This document shows, piece after piece, positions 36,747 to 44,387 of a stretch of DNA of 64,000 nt. The first letter of the stretch is position 1, and every line of letters starts with the position of its first letter. The stretch is from RGIG2945 sp045540355 (GTDB lineage: Bacteria; Bacillota; Clostridia; Oscillospirales; Acutalibacteraceae). Under the pieces are notes generated by a model, which did no database searches, had not been told where the DNA came from, and saw nothing but the letters and a program-made list of their open reading frames with translations. The DNA lies in NCBI GenBank assembly GCA_045540355.1, contig JAZQHB010000072.1, positions 1 to 64,000 of the forward strand. Direction: 5' to 3'. The position numbers and the translations under genes are program-made.

Positions 36747-36920
36747 TAGTGAAATCGTTCGCTACGCTCACGGTGAAATAATTTACTTAGTAAATTGTGA
36801 AATTTGATGCTGTCGCATCAAGTGAAATTAAATCCACCCACCGCCGCAGCGATTTCACACGAGCGAAGCGAGTATTTCACATTGCAAAGCAATATTTCAC
36901 CCACCCGTAAGGGTGGATTT
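36747..36920. repeat. Array of mini-hairpins separated by GTGAAAT/ATTTCAC
   Basis: No gene is seen from 36549 to 36960. This stretch holds consecutive short inverted repeats, each bounded by GTGAAAT or its complement. The stems include ATTTAC/GTAAAT, TTGATGC/GCATCAA, ATTGC/GCAAT and CCACCC/GGGTGG; two further cassettes (CGTTCGCTACG..., CGAGCGAAGCG) pair only imperfectly. At least six cassettes are present between the tRNA terminator and the MmcQ-like gene. Function unknown. Confidence 0.65.
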
Positions 36921-36925
36921 AGTTG

Positions 36926-36957
36926 AAAAAGACCTTGTCTTTCGACAAGGTCTTTTT
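36926..36957 (-). terminator. Terminator after the tRNA pair
   Basis: Perfect stem AAAGACCTTGTC / GACAAGGTCTTT with a TTTC loop and a T run on the minus strand, 4 bp beyond the tRNA-Trp CCA. Confidence 0.9.
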
Positions 36958-36960
36958 CTT

Positions 36961-37036
36961 TGGCAGGGGCAGAAGGACTTGAACCCTCGGCACGCGGTTT
37001 TGGAGACCGCTGCTCTACCAACTGAGCTATACCCCT
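36961..37036 (-). tRNA. trnW: tRNA-Trp (CCA)
   Basis: A 76-nt tRNA reading from 37036. The acceptor is AGGGGTA/TGCCCCT. The D-arm is TAGCTCAGTTGGTAGAGCA, and the anticodon loop CTCCAAA has anticodon CCA at 37003-37001. The T-loop is TTCAAGT, and the 3' CCA is encoded at 36963-36961. It directly abuts the upstream tRNA. Confidence 0.95.
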
Positions 37037-37113
37037 TGGTGGGCCATCAGGGACTCGAACCCCGGACCGACCGGTTATGAGCCGGTTGCTCTAACCAACT
37101 GAGCTAATGGCCC
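37037..37113 (-). tRNA. tRNA-Met (CAT); elongator Met or Ile2
   Basis: A 77-nt tRNA reading from 37113 with acceptor GGGCCAT/ATGGCCC. The anticodon loop is CTCATAA with CAT at 37079-37077. The T-loop is TTCGAGT and the CCA is encoded. The first base pair is G-C, so it is not an initiator. Whether the C34 is modified to lysidine (Ile2) cannot be settled from sequence. No spacer separates it from tRNA-Trp. Confidence 0.93.
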
Positions 37114-37200
37114 GAATCTAGCTGTTGGCATTCAACTCTGTTAGTATATCAAAGGATTTGAACTTTGTCAAGATGATAAGTGAAAATTTTTGAAAAAAGT

Positions 37201-37230
37201 GAAAGGAATACTTTTTGAGGTATTCCTTTC
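37201..37230 (-). terminator. Terminator after the Cys-rich gene
   Basis: Perfect 11-bp stem GAAAGGAATAC / GTATTCCTTTC followed by a T-rich run on the minus strand, 22 bp after the stop. Confidence 0.85.
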
Positions 37231-37251
37231 TGAAAATTTATAGGTTTGCTT

Positions 37252-38085
37252 TTATTTTTTACAACCGCAGGTACAATTGAAATCAGAGTGTGATTTTTCC
37301 GATTTATTGATTTTGCATTGGTTAGGTGGGAAAAATTCATCTAACGGGAAACGGATTTTATTGAATGAATCACAGGGATCATCATTGTTGCAGTTGCATT
37401 CCTTCTGGGGAATACAGAAATCGTAGGACGGAATTTTCATCTGAACATTTCTTTCAAGCTGAACAATGCAGAAAAGCCCCAAAGTGACAAGTACCGCATT
37501 TTCACTTTCTGAATGACAACAGAGTTCACCGTCAAAGCAATTAGAAACACAATTGGGTATATGTGTTTCGCACTTACAGCAGCATTTACATTCGCAGACC
37601 TTACATAACTTTGCATCAAGGACAACAGGGTCAACACACTGTACTTTTGCAACAGGTGTAGAATTACCGCAGACACTCTTGTCATCGTAGTTATTAGAGG
37701 AATCCGAAGAAAAGACTTTGACATTTCCGTCGCTACCGTAAAGAATACATTTTTTACTGTAAGTAGCCAATCCGCAGACTTTGGTTGCTGAGCAGGAAGG
37801 CGAGGTGAACACATCAAGATACACCTTAAAGAAGAATGTGATATCCACAGAATAACAACCTCTGTTGAACTGTACGGGCTCTACATCAATGCAGACATTG
37901 ACGATTTTAGCCTTACGGCAACGAACAGATGTCGCACAATCTATGATGTTCTGTGTGCCCTCGGTGAAAACTACCTGCAAATCAGCAAGGCAATCCTTAT
38001 CGCAACACGAATCATAGATGCGGTTAGCATCTATACAAATTGTCTCAGACTTATCCGAGCTGTGACAAGCTTTGTTTTCCAACAT
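37252..38085 (-). CDS. Conserved clostridial cysteine-rich protein of unknown function
   Basis: A 277-residue protein with 34 cysteines (about 12%). The N-terminal motif ICIDANRIYDSCCDKDCLADL and the stretch VNVCIDVEPVQFNRGCYSVDITFFF are, to my recollection, conserved in a family of uncharacterised clostridial proteins. GSDGNVKVFSSD follows, then a Cys cluster (KLCKVCECKCCCKCE) and a C-terminal CTCGC. There is no signal peptide or membrane segment. A disulfide- or metal-rich structural protein, for example a spore-coat component, is possible but unproven. Strong SD (AGGAGG) before the ATG. Monocistronic. Confidence 0.8.
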   Translation of the reverse strand: MLENKACHSSDKSETICIDANRIYDSCCDKDCLADLQVVFTEGTQNIIDCATSVRCRKAKIVNVCIDVEPVQFNRGCYSVDITFFFKVYLDVFTSPSCSATKVCGLATYSKKCILYGSDGNVKVFSSDSSNNYDDKSVCGNSTPVAKVQCVDPVVLDAKLCKVCECKCCCKCETHIPNCVSNCFDGELCCHSESENAVLVTLGLFCIVQLERNVQMKIPSYDFCIPQKECNCNNDDPCDSFNKIRFPLDEFFPPNQCKINKSEKSHSDFNCTCGCKK

Positions 38086-38163
38086 AAAGCAGTCCTCCTA
38101 TTACAAGTATTTGAAATTTAAAAAACTTCAATATCATACTATGAAACAGGAGGATTTTTGTGT

Positions 38164-38805
38164 TTATTTATTTTCTTTCTTTTTGAAAGATATTTTGTTT
38201 TCGGTGTGGTTTATAAGTCGTTTTATGTTTTCTCTGTGAGCGAAAGCTACCAGAAGCGCAATAACGACACCAAGGATAATCTGCGGAATGTCAAAACCAT
38301 CGCCTTTAATAGCCTGAATGACCGCACAAGTCGGGGCAATAAGTGATGCTGCGGTTACTGATGAAAGAGAAACATATTTTGTAAGTATAACCAGTATAAC
38401 AAAAAGTGAGATAAGTAAAATGAATGCAATCGGCTCAAATGCAAGTACAACACCTGCGGTGGTTGAAACACCTTTACCGCCTTTGAATTTGAAAAAGATG
38501 GGGAAAAGGTGACCGAGTATTACCGTGAGACCTGCGATTTCATCGAAGTAGCATGATAAGTCGCTCTGTACCGCTTCAGCCAAAAAACGAGCACCGATAA
38601 CCGCAACGGTTCCTTTTAATAAGTCACCCAGCAAAACCAAAGCAGCGGACATTTTTCCGTATGTACGAAGTGTGTTTGTTGCACCTGCGTTACCGCTGCC
38701 GTATTTGCGGACATCATCGTGGTGACGAAGTCTTGATACAAGGACACCGAAGTTCACACTTCCGAGGAGATATGCCACTAAAACTATAATTGCTATGTAT
38801 AACAA
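38164..38805 (-). CDS. plsY: Glycerol-3-phosphate acyltransferase PlsY
   Basis: A 213-residue integral membrane acyltransferase that moves the acyl group from acyl-phosphate to glycerol-3-phosphate, the first step of phospholipid synthesis. Family motifs are LGSVNFGVLVSR, KYGSGNAGATNTLRTYG (residues about 35-51) and FKFKGGKGVSTTAGV. About five membrane helices are predicted, and the C-terminus is Lys-rich. It is divergent from the zinc peptidase gene and has its own promoter. Confidence 0.95.
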   Translation of the reverse strand: MLYIAIIVLVAYLLGSVNFGVLVSRLRHHDDVRKYGSGNAGATNTLRTYGKMSAALVLLGDLLKGTVAVIGARFLAEAVQSDLSCYFDEIAGLTVILGHLFPIFFKFKGGKGVSTTAGVVLAFEPIAFILLISLFVILVILTKYVSLSSVTAASLIAPTCAVIQAIKGDGFDIPQIILGVVIALLVAFAHRENIKRLINHTENKISFKKKENK

Positions 38806-38852
38806 ATATCACACAACCTTTATAAATAATAAAATATAAAAAATCAAATGTT

Positions 38853-38881
38853 ATTATAATATATTGAATTGTCAAATGCAA
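38853..38881 (-). promoter_or_regulatory. Promoter of plsY
   Basis: TTGCAT, 17 bp, TATAAT on the minus strand, about 48 bp upstream of the plsY start. Confidence 0.65.
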
Positions 38882-38912
38882 GTGAAATATGAATTATTTA
38901 CAATTTGTTTAA

Positions 38913-38941
38913 TTGTAATTGCTAATAGTTTGTGTTACAAT
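38913..38941 (+). promoter_or_regulatory. Promoter of the zinc peptidase gene
   Basis: TTGTAA, 17 bp, TACAAT, 39 bp upstream of the ATG at 38981. Confidence 0.65.
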
Positions 38942-38980
38942 AAAAACAGATAAAATATTATGCACAGACGGAGGAAAATT

Positions 38981-39739
38981 ATGCCTTATTATTACGGTAG
39001 TTTTTATTTTGGTAGTGATTATATATGGTTTTTAGGTGCTATGGTTGTTTGTATGCTTTTGTCTGCAATCGCAAGCGGCAGAGTGCGTTCAACCTACGCA
39101 AAGTTTTCAAAAAACAGGTGCAGCTCGGGGCTTAACGGATTTGAAGTTGCAAGCCGTCTTTTGAGAGCAAACGGAATAAATGATATTTCAATAGGACAGG
39201 TAAGAGGTCAGCTGACAGATCATTACCACCCTAAAAAGAAAATTGTAAATCTTTCCCAAAGTACCTATGACAGTAACTCTGTTGCGGCTGCTGCCGTGGC
39301 AGCTCACGAAATCGGTCATGTTATGCAGAAGCATGACGGACATCTGCTTTACCGTATCCGTACTGCAATTGTGCCGATTGTCAATTTCGGTTCATACCTT
39401 GCAATGCCGTTAGTTTTAGTCGGCTTGCTTTTGGATGCGTATTCTGCCATAGCCGTGCCGGATATCGGATTCAAAGTGGCTATGGTTGGTGTTATACTTT
39501 ACGGTGGCTCGCTTTTATTTGCATTGGTTACATTGCCGGTTGAATTGAATGCAAGCAAACGAGCAAGAGAAATGCTTCTGGAACAAGGAGTCCTGACTGA
39601 AGAAGAAATCAAGGATGCAAAAAAGGTTCTGTCTGCCGCGGCGATGACTTACTTTGTATCACTTCTGACATCTCTTGTATATTTCTTGCGTTTCCTTTTG
39701 AGAGTGCTTGCACTTTTTGGAAGAAGAAATAATCGGTAA
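38981..39739 (+). CDS. Membrane zinc metallopeptidase (YugP family)
   Basis: A 252-residue membrane protease (PF04298-type). The N-terminus is a membrane helix (YIWFLGAMVVCMLLSAIAS). The zinc-binding HEIGH motif is at about residue 110 (VAAHEIGHVMQKHDGH). Further helices are SYLAMPLVLVGLLLDAYSAI and MVGVILYGGSLLFALVTL, followed by PVELNASKRAREMLL with the conserved Glu/Asn ligand region. The ATG at 38981 has a strong SD (GGAGGA); an upstream ATG adds seven basic residues without an SD. Function within the family is poorly known. Confidence 0.9.
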   Translation: MPYYYGSFYFGSDYIWFLGAMVVCMLLSAIASGRVRSTYAKFSKNRCSSGLNGFEVASRLLRANGINDISIGQVRGQLTDHYHPKKKIVNLSQSTYDSNSVAAAAVAAHEIGHVMQKHDGHLLYRIRTAIVPIVNFGSYLAMPLVLVGLLLDAYSAIAVPDIGFKVAMVGVILYGGSLLFALVTLPVELNASKRAREMLLEQGVLTEEEIKDAKKVLSAAAMTYFVSLLTSLVYFLRFLLRVLALFGRRNNR

Positions 39740-39742
39740 AGA

Positions 39743-39771
39743 TTGAATTTGCTATTTCTTTATGATATAAT
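39743..39771 (+). promoter_or_regulatory. Promoter of the flavodiiron gene
   Basis: TTGAAT, 17 bp, TATAAT, 35 bp upstream of the ATG. Confidence 0.75.
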
Positions 39772-39805
39772 TCTAAGGAGAAAATTTTAAAAAGCAGGTA
39801 GAATT

Positions 39806-40954
39806 ATGAAGATAAGTAATGATATAAAATATGTCGGAGTTAATGACCGTATTACCGATTTGTTTGAGGGTCAGTATAAAGTACCTAACGGTATGTCGTA
39901 TAATTCCTATGTGATACTTGATGAAAAAATTGCAGTTTTTGATACTGTGGATATAAAATTCACAAGTGAATGGCTTGAAAACATAAAGGATATTTTGGGC
40001 GAAAAAGCACCCGATTATCTTATTGTCCAACACATGGAGCCTGACCACTCGGCAAGTATAGCGGAATTTTTGAAAGTATATCCTGAAGCAATTATTGCTA
40101 CATCAAAAAAGGCACTTGCGATGATAGGACAGTTCTTCAAAGATACTGAATTGAAAAATGCAATCATCGTCAAAGAGGGTGACACTTTAGCTCTCGGTAA
40201 GCATACTCTGACTTTCGTCGAAGCTCCCATGGTGCATTGGCCCGAGGTTATTATGACCTATGATGCAGAAGACAAAGTTTTGTTTTCCGCAGACGGTTTC
40301 GGCAAATTCGGTGCATTAGACAATGAAGAAGAATGGGAAACAGAAGCTGCAAGGTATTATATCGGCATAGTCGGGAAATATGGTGTTCAGGTACAGAATG
40401 TGCTGAAAAAAGCGTCAGGACTTGATATTCAGACAATTTGTCCGCTTCACGGACCGGTGTTGAATGAAAATTTAGGTCATTACATTGAACTTTATGATAA
40501 GTGGTCATCATATACTGCCGAAAAAGATGATATTGTAATAGCCTATACATCAATCTACGGAAACACAAAGAAAGCTGTTGAGCTTTTAGCAGATGAGCTT
40601 AAAAACAAAGGGCAGACCGTACAGGTTTTTGATCTTGCTCGTGATGACATGGCATTGGCGGTTTCAGAGGCATTCAGATGTGCGAAGTTAGTCCTTGCAA
40701 CAACAACATATAATTCCGATATCTTCCCGTTTATGAAAACATTTATCCATCATCTGACGGAAAGAAATTATCAGAACAGAACAGTCGGATTTATCGAAAA
40801 CGGTACTTGGGCAGCGACTGCGGCAAGAACTATGAAAAAGATGTTTGAAAACTCTAAAAATTTAACCATTGCCGAACCGACAGTCACAATAAAATCCGCC
40901 GTTGATGAAACAAATCTTGAGCAAATAAAGGCTTTGGCAGAAATATTAAGATAA
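39806..40954 (+). CDS. A-type flavodiiron protein (FprA-like oxidoreductase)
   Basis: A 382-residue two-domain protein. The metallo-beta-lactamase-like half (1-245) holds the diiron ligands in QHMEPDHSAS (HxExDH), HWPEVIMTYD, ADGFG and CPLHGP. The flavodoxin half (about 252-382) starts IAYTSIYGNTKKAVELLADEL and includes ENGTWAATAARTM. Such proteins reduce O2 to water or NO to N2O and protect strict anaerobes. The length is standard for class A, with no rubredoxin fusion. Monocistronic with its own promoter and a strong terminator. Confidence 0.95.
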   Translation: MKISNDIKYVGVNDRITDLFEGQYKVPNGMSYNSYVILDEKIAVFDTVDIKFTSEWLENIKDILGEKAPDYLIVQHMEPDHSASIAEFLKVYPEAIIATSKKALAMIGQFFKDTELKNAIIVKEGDTLALGKHTLTFVEAPMVHWPEVIMTYDAEDKVLFSADGFGKFGALDNEEEWETEAARYYIGIVGKYGVQVQNVLKKASGLDIQTICPLHGPVLNENLGHYIELYDKWSSYTAEKDDIVIAYTSIYGNTKKAVELLADELKNKGQTVQVFDLARDDMALAVSEAFRCAKLVLATTTYNSDIFPFMKTFIHHLTERNYQNRTVGFIENGTWAATAARTMKKMFENSKNLTIAEPTVTIKSAVDETNLEQIKALAEILR

Positions 40955-40993
40955 CAATAAAAACCGCGAGATTCTCGCGGTTTTTATTGTTAT
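40951..40993. terminator. Bidirectional terminator between the flavodiiron gene and nadE
   Basis: Perfect stem of about 20 bp centred on ATT (core ACCGCGAG / CTCGCGGT, flanked by A and T tracts). The nadE stop codon lies inside its right arm. Confidence 0.9.
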
Positions 40994-41739
40994 TTCAATG
41001 CCGATTCTATATCCGGTTTAAAGCAGGGCATAAGCTGAAGCTTGAAAAGGTTTGCTTTGTGTTTTCGGTCTATAAGTTCTTTTTTTTCAAGGTCGTCAAT
41101 TTCGCCTGTTCTGATATATCTGTCGAGCTCTGCATAGGTGAAGCCGAGGTTTTCCTCATCACTCTTGCCGCAGAGTCCGTCAATGGGTGTTTTTTCAACA
41201 AGCTCGTTCGGCAATCCTAAAAGATGTCCGATAGCTTTTACTTCCGTGACAGTAAGATTTGACATAGGGGAGAAGTCACCGACGGAGTCGCCGTAGCGAG
41301 TTGAATAACCGACCCAATCTTCAGATAAATTACAGGTGTTTACAACTCGTCCGTTACAGCTTTGTGAAACAGCATAAACAGTTGACATTCTGATTCTCGG
41401 AGGTAAATTCTGTTTTGATTGAGCAGTTATCTGCAAATCATCGGGGATATTATTTAGAATTCCGTCAACGGCATCTTTGATGTTTATTTCGTAATGCTTT
41501 ATACCAAGATGGTTTACAAGTGTATAAGAAGCATCAATGTCGTGTTGGTTACCCTGGGGCATCAAGACGCCGATAACTCTGTCTTTGCCGAGCGCCTCAA
41601 CGCAAAGTGCCGCTGCAACGGAGCTGTCCTTACCGCCCGAAATACCGAGGACGGCATTGCAACCCTTACCGTTTTTATCAAAGAAATCTCTTATCCATTC
41701 CACACAATCATTTTTGATTTTTTCTGCATTAAACATCAT
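40990..41739 (-). CDS. nadE: NAD+ synthase, ammonia-dependent
   Basis: A 249-residue enzyme that amidates nicotinate adenine dinucleotide to NAD. The PP-loop LGISGGKDSSVAAAL (residues 32-46) and NTCNLSEDWVGYSTRYGDSVGDFSP carry the family signature, and late LDRYIRTGEI is typical. No glutaminase domain is attached, so free ammonia or a separate subunit is used. The start (ATGATG) overlaps the nicotinamidase stop region by 11 bp. It is the last gene of a three-gene NAD salvage operon. Confidence 0.95.
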   Translation of the reverse strand: MMFNAEKIKNDCVEWIRDFFDKNGKGCNAVLGISGGKDSSVAAALCVEALGKDRVIGVLMPQGNQHDIDASYTLVNHLGIKHYEINIKDAVDGILNNIPDDLQITAQSKQNLPPRIRMSTVYAVSQSCNGRVVNTCNLSEDWVGYSTRYGDSVGDFSPMSNLTVTEVKAIGHLLGLPNELVEKTPIDGLCGKSDEENLGFTYAELDRYIRTGEIDDLEKKELIDRKHKANLFKLQLMPCFKPDIESALK

Positions 41740-42271
41740 TGTTCACCTCGTTAATTATATCAATCTGACACATTTTCATAGTTAGTAAAGCCGCATTGTG
41801 ACTTTCAACAGTCACACCGGCACAACAGGAAGCATCAACGCTGATTTCCGCTTCGGGAAAGGCAGTTTTCAAAATAATTGCATTTGAAACAACACAGATG
41901 TCTGTGCACAATCCCACAAGCTCGATTCGTAAATTATCATCGTAATTATCTTTAATATATTCAGCCAATTCGACTGAGCCGAAAACAGGTTTTTCAAAGG
42001 TTTTAAACTGCTTTTTTAATAGCACCTTTTTTATATCAGGATTAAGCTCCCAACCTTCAGAGCCTTTTATGCAATGAGAAATAGGGAGCTTTTTGCCCTC
42101 CCGCGTTTCTGAATAATTATCCTTATGAGTATCAAGAGTGACGAGAATATCACCGTCGAATCCCTCTATTTTGTCTGCAACTTTATCAATAATGCCGACG
42201 GCTTCTTCTGTACCCAACGCACCGTCAATAAAATCGTTTTGCATATCAACAACGATTAGAAGCTTTTTCAT
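41729..42271 (-). CDS. pncA-like: Nicotinamidase / cysteine hydrolase
   Basis: A 180-residue isochorismatase-fold hydrolase. The catalytic Asp is in VVDMQNDFIDGALGT, Lys is in VLLKKQFKTFEKPVFG and the nucleophile Cys lies in LVGLCTDICVVSNA. LVTLDTHKDNY and PISHCIKGSEGWEL fit the nicotinamidase branch. It converts nicotinamide to nicotinate, which feeds the NAD pathway completed by the downstream nadE. It overlaps nadE by 11 bp and lies 5 bp from the upstream FakA-like gene. Confidence 0.88.
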   Translation of the reverse strand: MKKLLIVVDMQNDFIDGALGTEEAVGIIDKVADKIEGFDGDILVTLDTHKDNYSETREGKKLPISHCIKGSEGWELNPDIKKVLLKKQFKTFEKPVFGSVELAEYIKDNYDDNLRIELVGLCTDICVVSNAIILKTAFPEAEISVDASCCAGVTVESHNAALLTMKMCQIDIINEVNNDV

Positions 42272-42276
42272 GGTTG

Positions 42277-42537
42277 TTATCCTTTCAGACCTTTTGACTG
42301 ACGCAGCATATCCTCAATAACGATGTCGTGGATCTCACCGAGTGAAGCACAGTATTCCAATACCTTCCAAGGTTCGTTGGTATGATAATGCATTTTGATT
42401 AGTTTATCGTCACCAACTGCAAGCAGACAGTCACCATTGAAGTTTCCAGTAAAATAATCATTTATAACATCTTCATCAAGGTTAGTACCTTCGATTAAAA
42501 GTTGAGTATCATATTTGTATTCAAGTGATGCTTCCAT
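42277..42537 (-). CDS. Stand-alone FakA/YloV-like middle domain protein
   Basis: An 86-residue protein whose whole length resembles the central domain of fatty-acid kinase FakA (YloV). YDTQLLIEGTNLDED matches the start of that domain. GDCLLAVGDDKLIKMHYHTN and EPWKVLEYCASLGEIHDI correspond to the family pattern of gDSlvvvgDddlvKvHvHT and PGxVLEYAxxxGEL. The DAK2 kinase and DegV-like lipid-binding domains are both absent. The Cys usually in YCTE is Asp. It opens the NAD salvage operon (SD GAGAGGAG, consensus promoter). Its function is unknown. Confidence 0.75.
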   Translation of the reverse strand: MEASLEYKYDTQLLIEGTNLDEDVINDYFTGNFNGDCLLAVGDDKLIKMHYHTNEPWKVLEYCASLGEIHDIVIEDMLRQSKGLKG

Positions 42538-42566
42538 AAGAATTCTCCTCTCAAACTGATAAAAAT

Positions 42567-42595
42567 ATTATACTGCAATATATTATTGTTTGCAA
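42567..42595 (-). promoter_or_regulatory. Promoter of the NAD salvage operon
   Basis: TTGCAA, 17 bp, TATAAT on the minus strand. The spacer ends and the -35 form an inverted TGCAA / TTGCA pair that could be an operator. Confidence 0.75.
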
Positions 42596-42612
42596 GATTG
42601 AAAAATACTAAA

Positions 42613-43278
42613 TTATATGTCTTGCAACGAAAAATTATTTTTATGAAATTTAATCATTCCGTCGTCACGCATTTTGCACAATTCGTTTGACATAGCACTG
42701 CGGTCAACAGACAGAAAATCTGCAAGTTGCTGACGGTTAAACTGTATTTCAAAAGTTGATTTCTTTTGTTGTTTAGCCTCTTGAGAAAGATAGGCGATAA
42801 GCTTTTCGCGTGTGGTTCGCTTTGAAGTGATGTTGAGCTTGTTGGTTAATTTTCTGTTTTTTTCGGCAACGATGAAAAACAGATTTTGAATCGTTAAAGT
42901 ATGAAATTTGCATGTCGAGGAGCAAACGGTAAGCAGTCTGTTAATATCAAAGAGTATAACGGTGCTGTTTTCAACCGCAACGACATCCTGTGAGGTCGTA
43001 CTGTTGTCAGGAGTAACAAAGGATTCTCCGAACATTTCACCAATTCCAACTGCATTTATTATACTGCGGTAGCCCCAATAATCGTCTGTCTGAATGTGTA
43101 ATTTACCATCAACTAAAATCATAACATTTTTTATGTTTTCACCTGATCTGAAAACATATTCATCTTTTTTGTAGTGTTTTAGCTTTGCAGACAGGCAATT
43201 GAGAATAGCTTCAATGTCATGCTCTTCTATTCCCGAAAAAAGCTTTGTTTTTTTTATAATATTTATATATTCTTTCAT
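42613..43278 (-). CDS. Crp/Fnr family transcriptional regulator
   Basis: A 221-residue regulator. The N-terminal cyclic-nucleotide-binding-like beta-roll spans residues about 15-130 (KKDEYVFRSGENIKNVMILVDG). A dimer helix follows, and the C-terminal winged helix has the recognition region NRQQLADFLSVDRSAMSNELCKM. There is no Fnr-type N-terminal cysteine cluster; the two Cys near residue 110 (TVCSSTC) could sense redox or bind a cofactor. It is divergent from the ferredoxin-like gene, a pairing often seen in Clostridia. The ligand is unknown. Confidence 0.9.
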   Translation of the reverse strand: MKEYINIIKKTKLFSGIEEHDIEAILNCLSAKLKHYKKDEYVFRSGENIKNVMILVDGKLHIQTDDYWGYRSIINAVGIGEMFGESFVTPDNSTTSQDVVAVENSTVILFDINRLLTVCSSTCKFHTLTIQNLFFIVAEKNRKLTNKLNITSKRTTREKLIAYLSQEAKQQKKSTFEIQFNRQQLADFLSVDRSAMSNELCKMRDDGMIKFHKNNFSLQDI

Positions 43279-43369
43279 AAATGCCCCGTTTCTGTTGTAA
43301 AAACAACCGATTTGCTGTTCTTATTGTATTATAATTTAATCAGTAAATCAATAGCCGCCGGTAATCCAA

Positions 43370-43620
43370 CCCGATATGCCTAAAATACAAAGCATTCAGC
43401 ACCTCAAAGCATTTTTCTCCTCAAAATACGAAAGTATTTCATCGTCGAAGAAATACTTTGATGCACCAAATCTTTTGGATTTTAGGTGCGAGCAGTTTTA
43501 AGATGAAAAATTTTTGTGTTAGTCAAGGAGGGAAAGTGAAGTAATGCTATCGCATTACAAGGTTTTTTGACGAAGAATAACCAAAAAAGATTTCTCTTAA
43601 AACCATATTGTGTTCGATTA
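43370..43620. other. Structured 370-bp intergenic region without a credible gene
   Basis: Between the Crp gene (43278) and the ferredoxin-like gene (43650) I see no coding sequence with an SD. Several inverted repeats are present. GCACCAAATC / GATTTTAGGTGC starts near 43464, GTAATGC TATC GCATTAC lies near 43543, and AAATAC/GTATTT lies near 43426. It could be a small RNA, a dispersed repeat or a leader. Confidence 0.45.
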
Positions 43621-43649
43621 CCGTCGGCGTCGGCTATAGGAGGATGAAA

Positions 43650-44345
43650 ATGATAAGGAAAATAATCAAAATAGACGAAACAAAATGTAACGGTTGCGGG
43701 ATTTGTGCAGATGCGTGCCATGAGGGTGCGATAGGAATGATAGACGGCAAGGCTAAACTTTTGCGTGATGATTATTGCGATGGATTAGGTGACTGTTTAC
43801 CGGTCTGTCCGACGGGTGCAATAACCTTTGAGGAAAGAGAAGCTTTGGCTTATGATGAAAAAGCAGTCGAGGAAGCAAAACAAAAAGCTGTGGAAAATTT
43901 ACCTTGCGGTTGTCCCGGCACGAATGTAAAAACTATAAAACGCGAAGCAGCGGAGAATGAATCTTTCGGCATTAACCTTAAGAGCAGACTTTCACAGTGG
44001 CCTGTTCAGATTAAGCTGGTGGCACCGAAAGCACCGTATTTTGACAGAGCAAATCTTTTGGTTGCAGCTGATTGTACGGCGTATGCTTATGGAAACTTCC
44101 ACAATGATTTTATAAAAAACAAGGTAACAATTATAGGATGCCCAAAGCTTGATATGATTGATTATACCGACAAACTGACAACAATAATTAAGGAAAATGA
44201 TGTCAGAAGTGTAACGGTTGTACGAATGGAGGTACCGTGCTGCGGAGGTATAGAAAATGCGGTAAAACAAGCACTTATGAACAGTGGAAAATTTATTCCT
44301 TGGCAGGTAGTTACAATAACAACCGACGGTACAATACTTGAATAA
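43650..44345 (+). CDS. 4Fe-4S ferredoxin-domain protein
   Basis: A 231-residue protein with an N-terminal pair of 4Fe-4S clusters (CNGCGICADACHEGAI and CDGLGDCLPVCPTGAI) followed by a roughly 160-residue C-terminal domain. That domain contains PCGCPG, VAADCTAYAYGNFHNDF, IGCPKLDMIDY and VPCCGGIENAV, a conserved Cys-rich unit found in clostridial ferredoxin-like proteins. I choose ATG at 43650 because AGGAGG is six nt upstream. It may act in electron transfer with the Crp-type regulator encoded divergently. Confidence 0.88.
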   Translation: MIRKIIKIDETKCNGCGICADACHEGAIGMIDGKAKLLRDDYCDGLGDCLPVCPTGAITFEEREALAYDEKAVEEAKQKAVENLPCGCPGTNVKTIKREAAENESFGINLKSRLSQWPVQIKLVAPKAPYFDRANLLVAADCTAYAYGNFHNDFIKNKVTIIGCPKLDMIDYTDKLTTIIKENDVRSVTVVRMEVPCCGGIENAVKQALMNSGKFIPWQVVTITTDGTILE

Positions 44346-44350
44346 TGTAA

Positions 44351-44387
44351 GCAAAAAAACGAAGCCGTTAATGACTTCGTTTTTTGC
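44351..44387. terminator. Bidirectional terminator between the ferredoxin-like gene and pnuC
   Basis: GCAAAAAAACGAAG / CTTCGTTTTTTGC stem between convergent genes. The pnuC stop codon is in the loop. Confidence 0.85.

Noticed and set aside
36747..36920. CRISPR-like repeat-spacer array
   Set aside because: The constant part is only about 7 nt and the variable parts are mostly hairpins of 13-18 nt; no cas genes are present.
36818..37021. Open frame running through the tRNA-Trp and terminator region
   Set aside because: It overlaps a clear tRNA and a perfect terminator, so it is not a gene.
37037..37113. Initiator tRNA-fMet
   Set aside because: The first acceptor pair is G-C, whereas initiator tRNAs have an unpaired C-A type end; elongator Met or Ile2 fits better.
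43482..43721. Minus-strand reading frame of 79 codons upstream of the ferredoxin-like gene
   Set aside because: No SD, no recognisable domain, and it runs antisense into the real ferredoxin start region.
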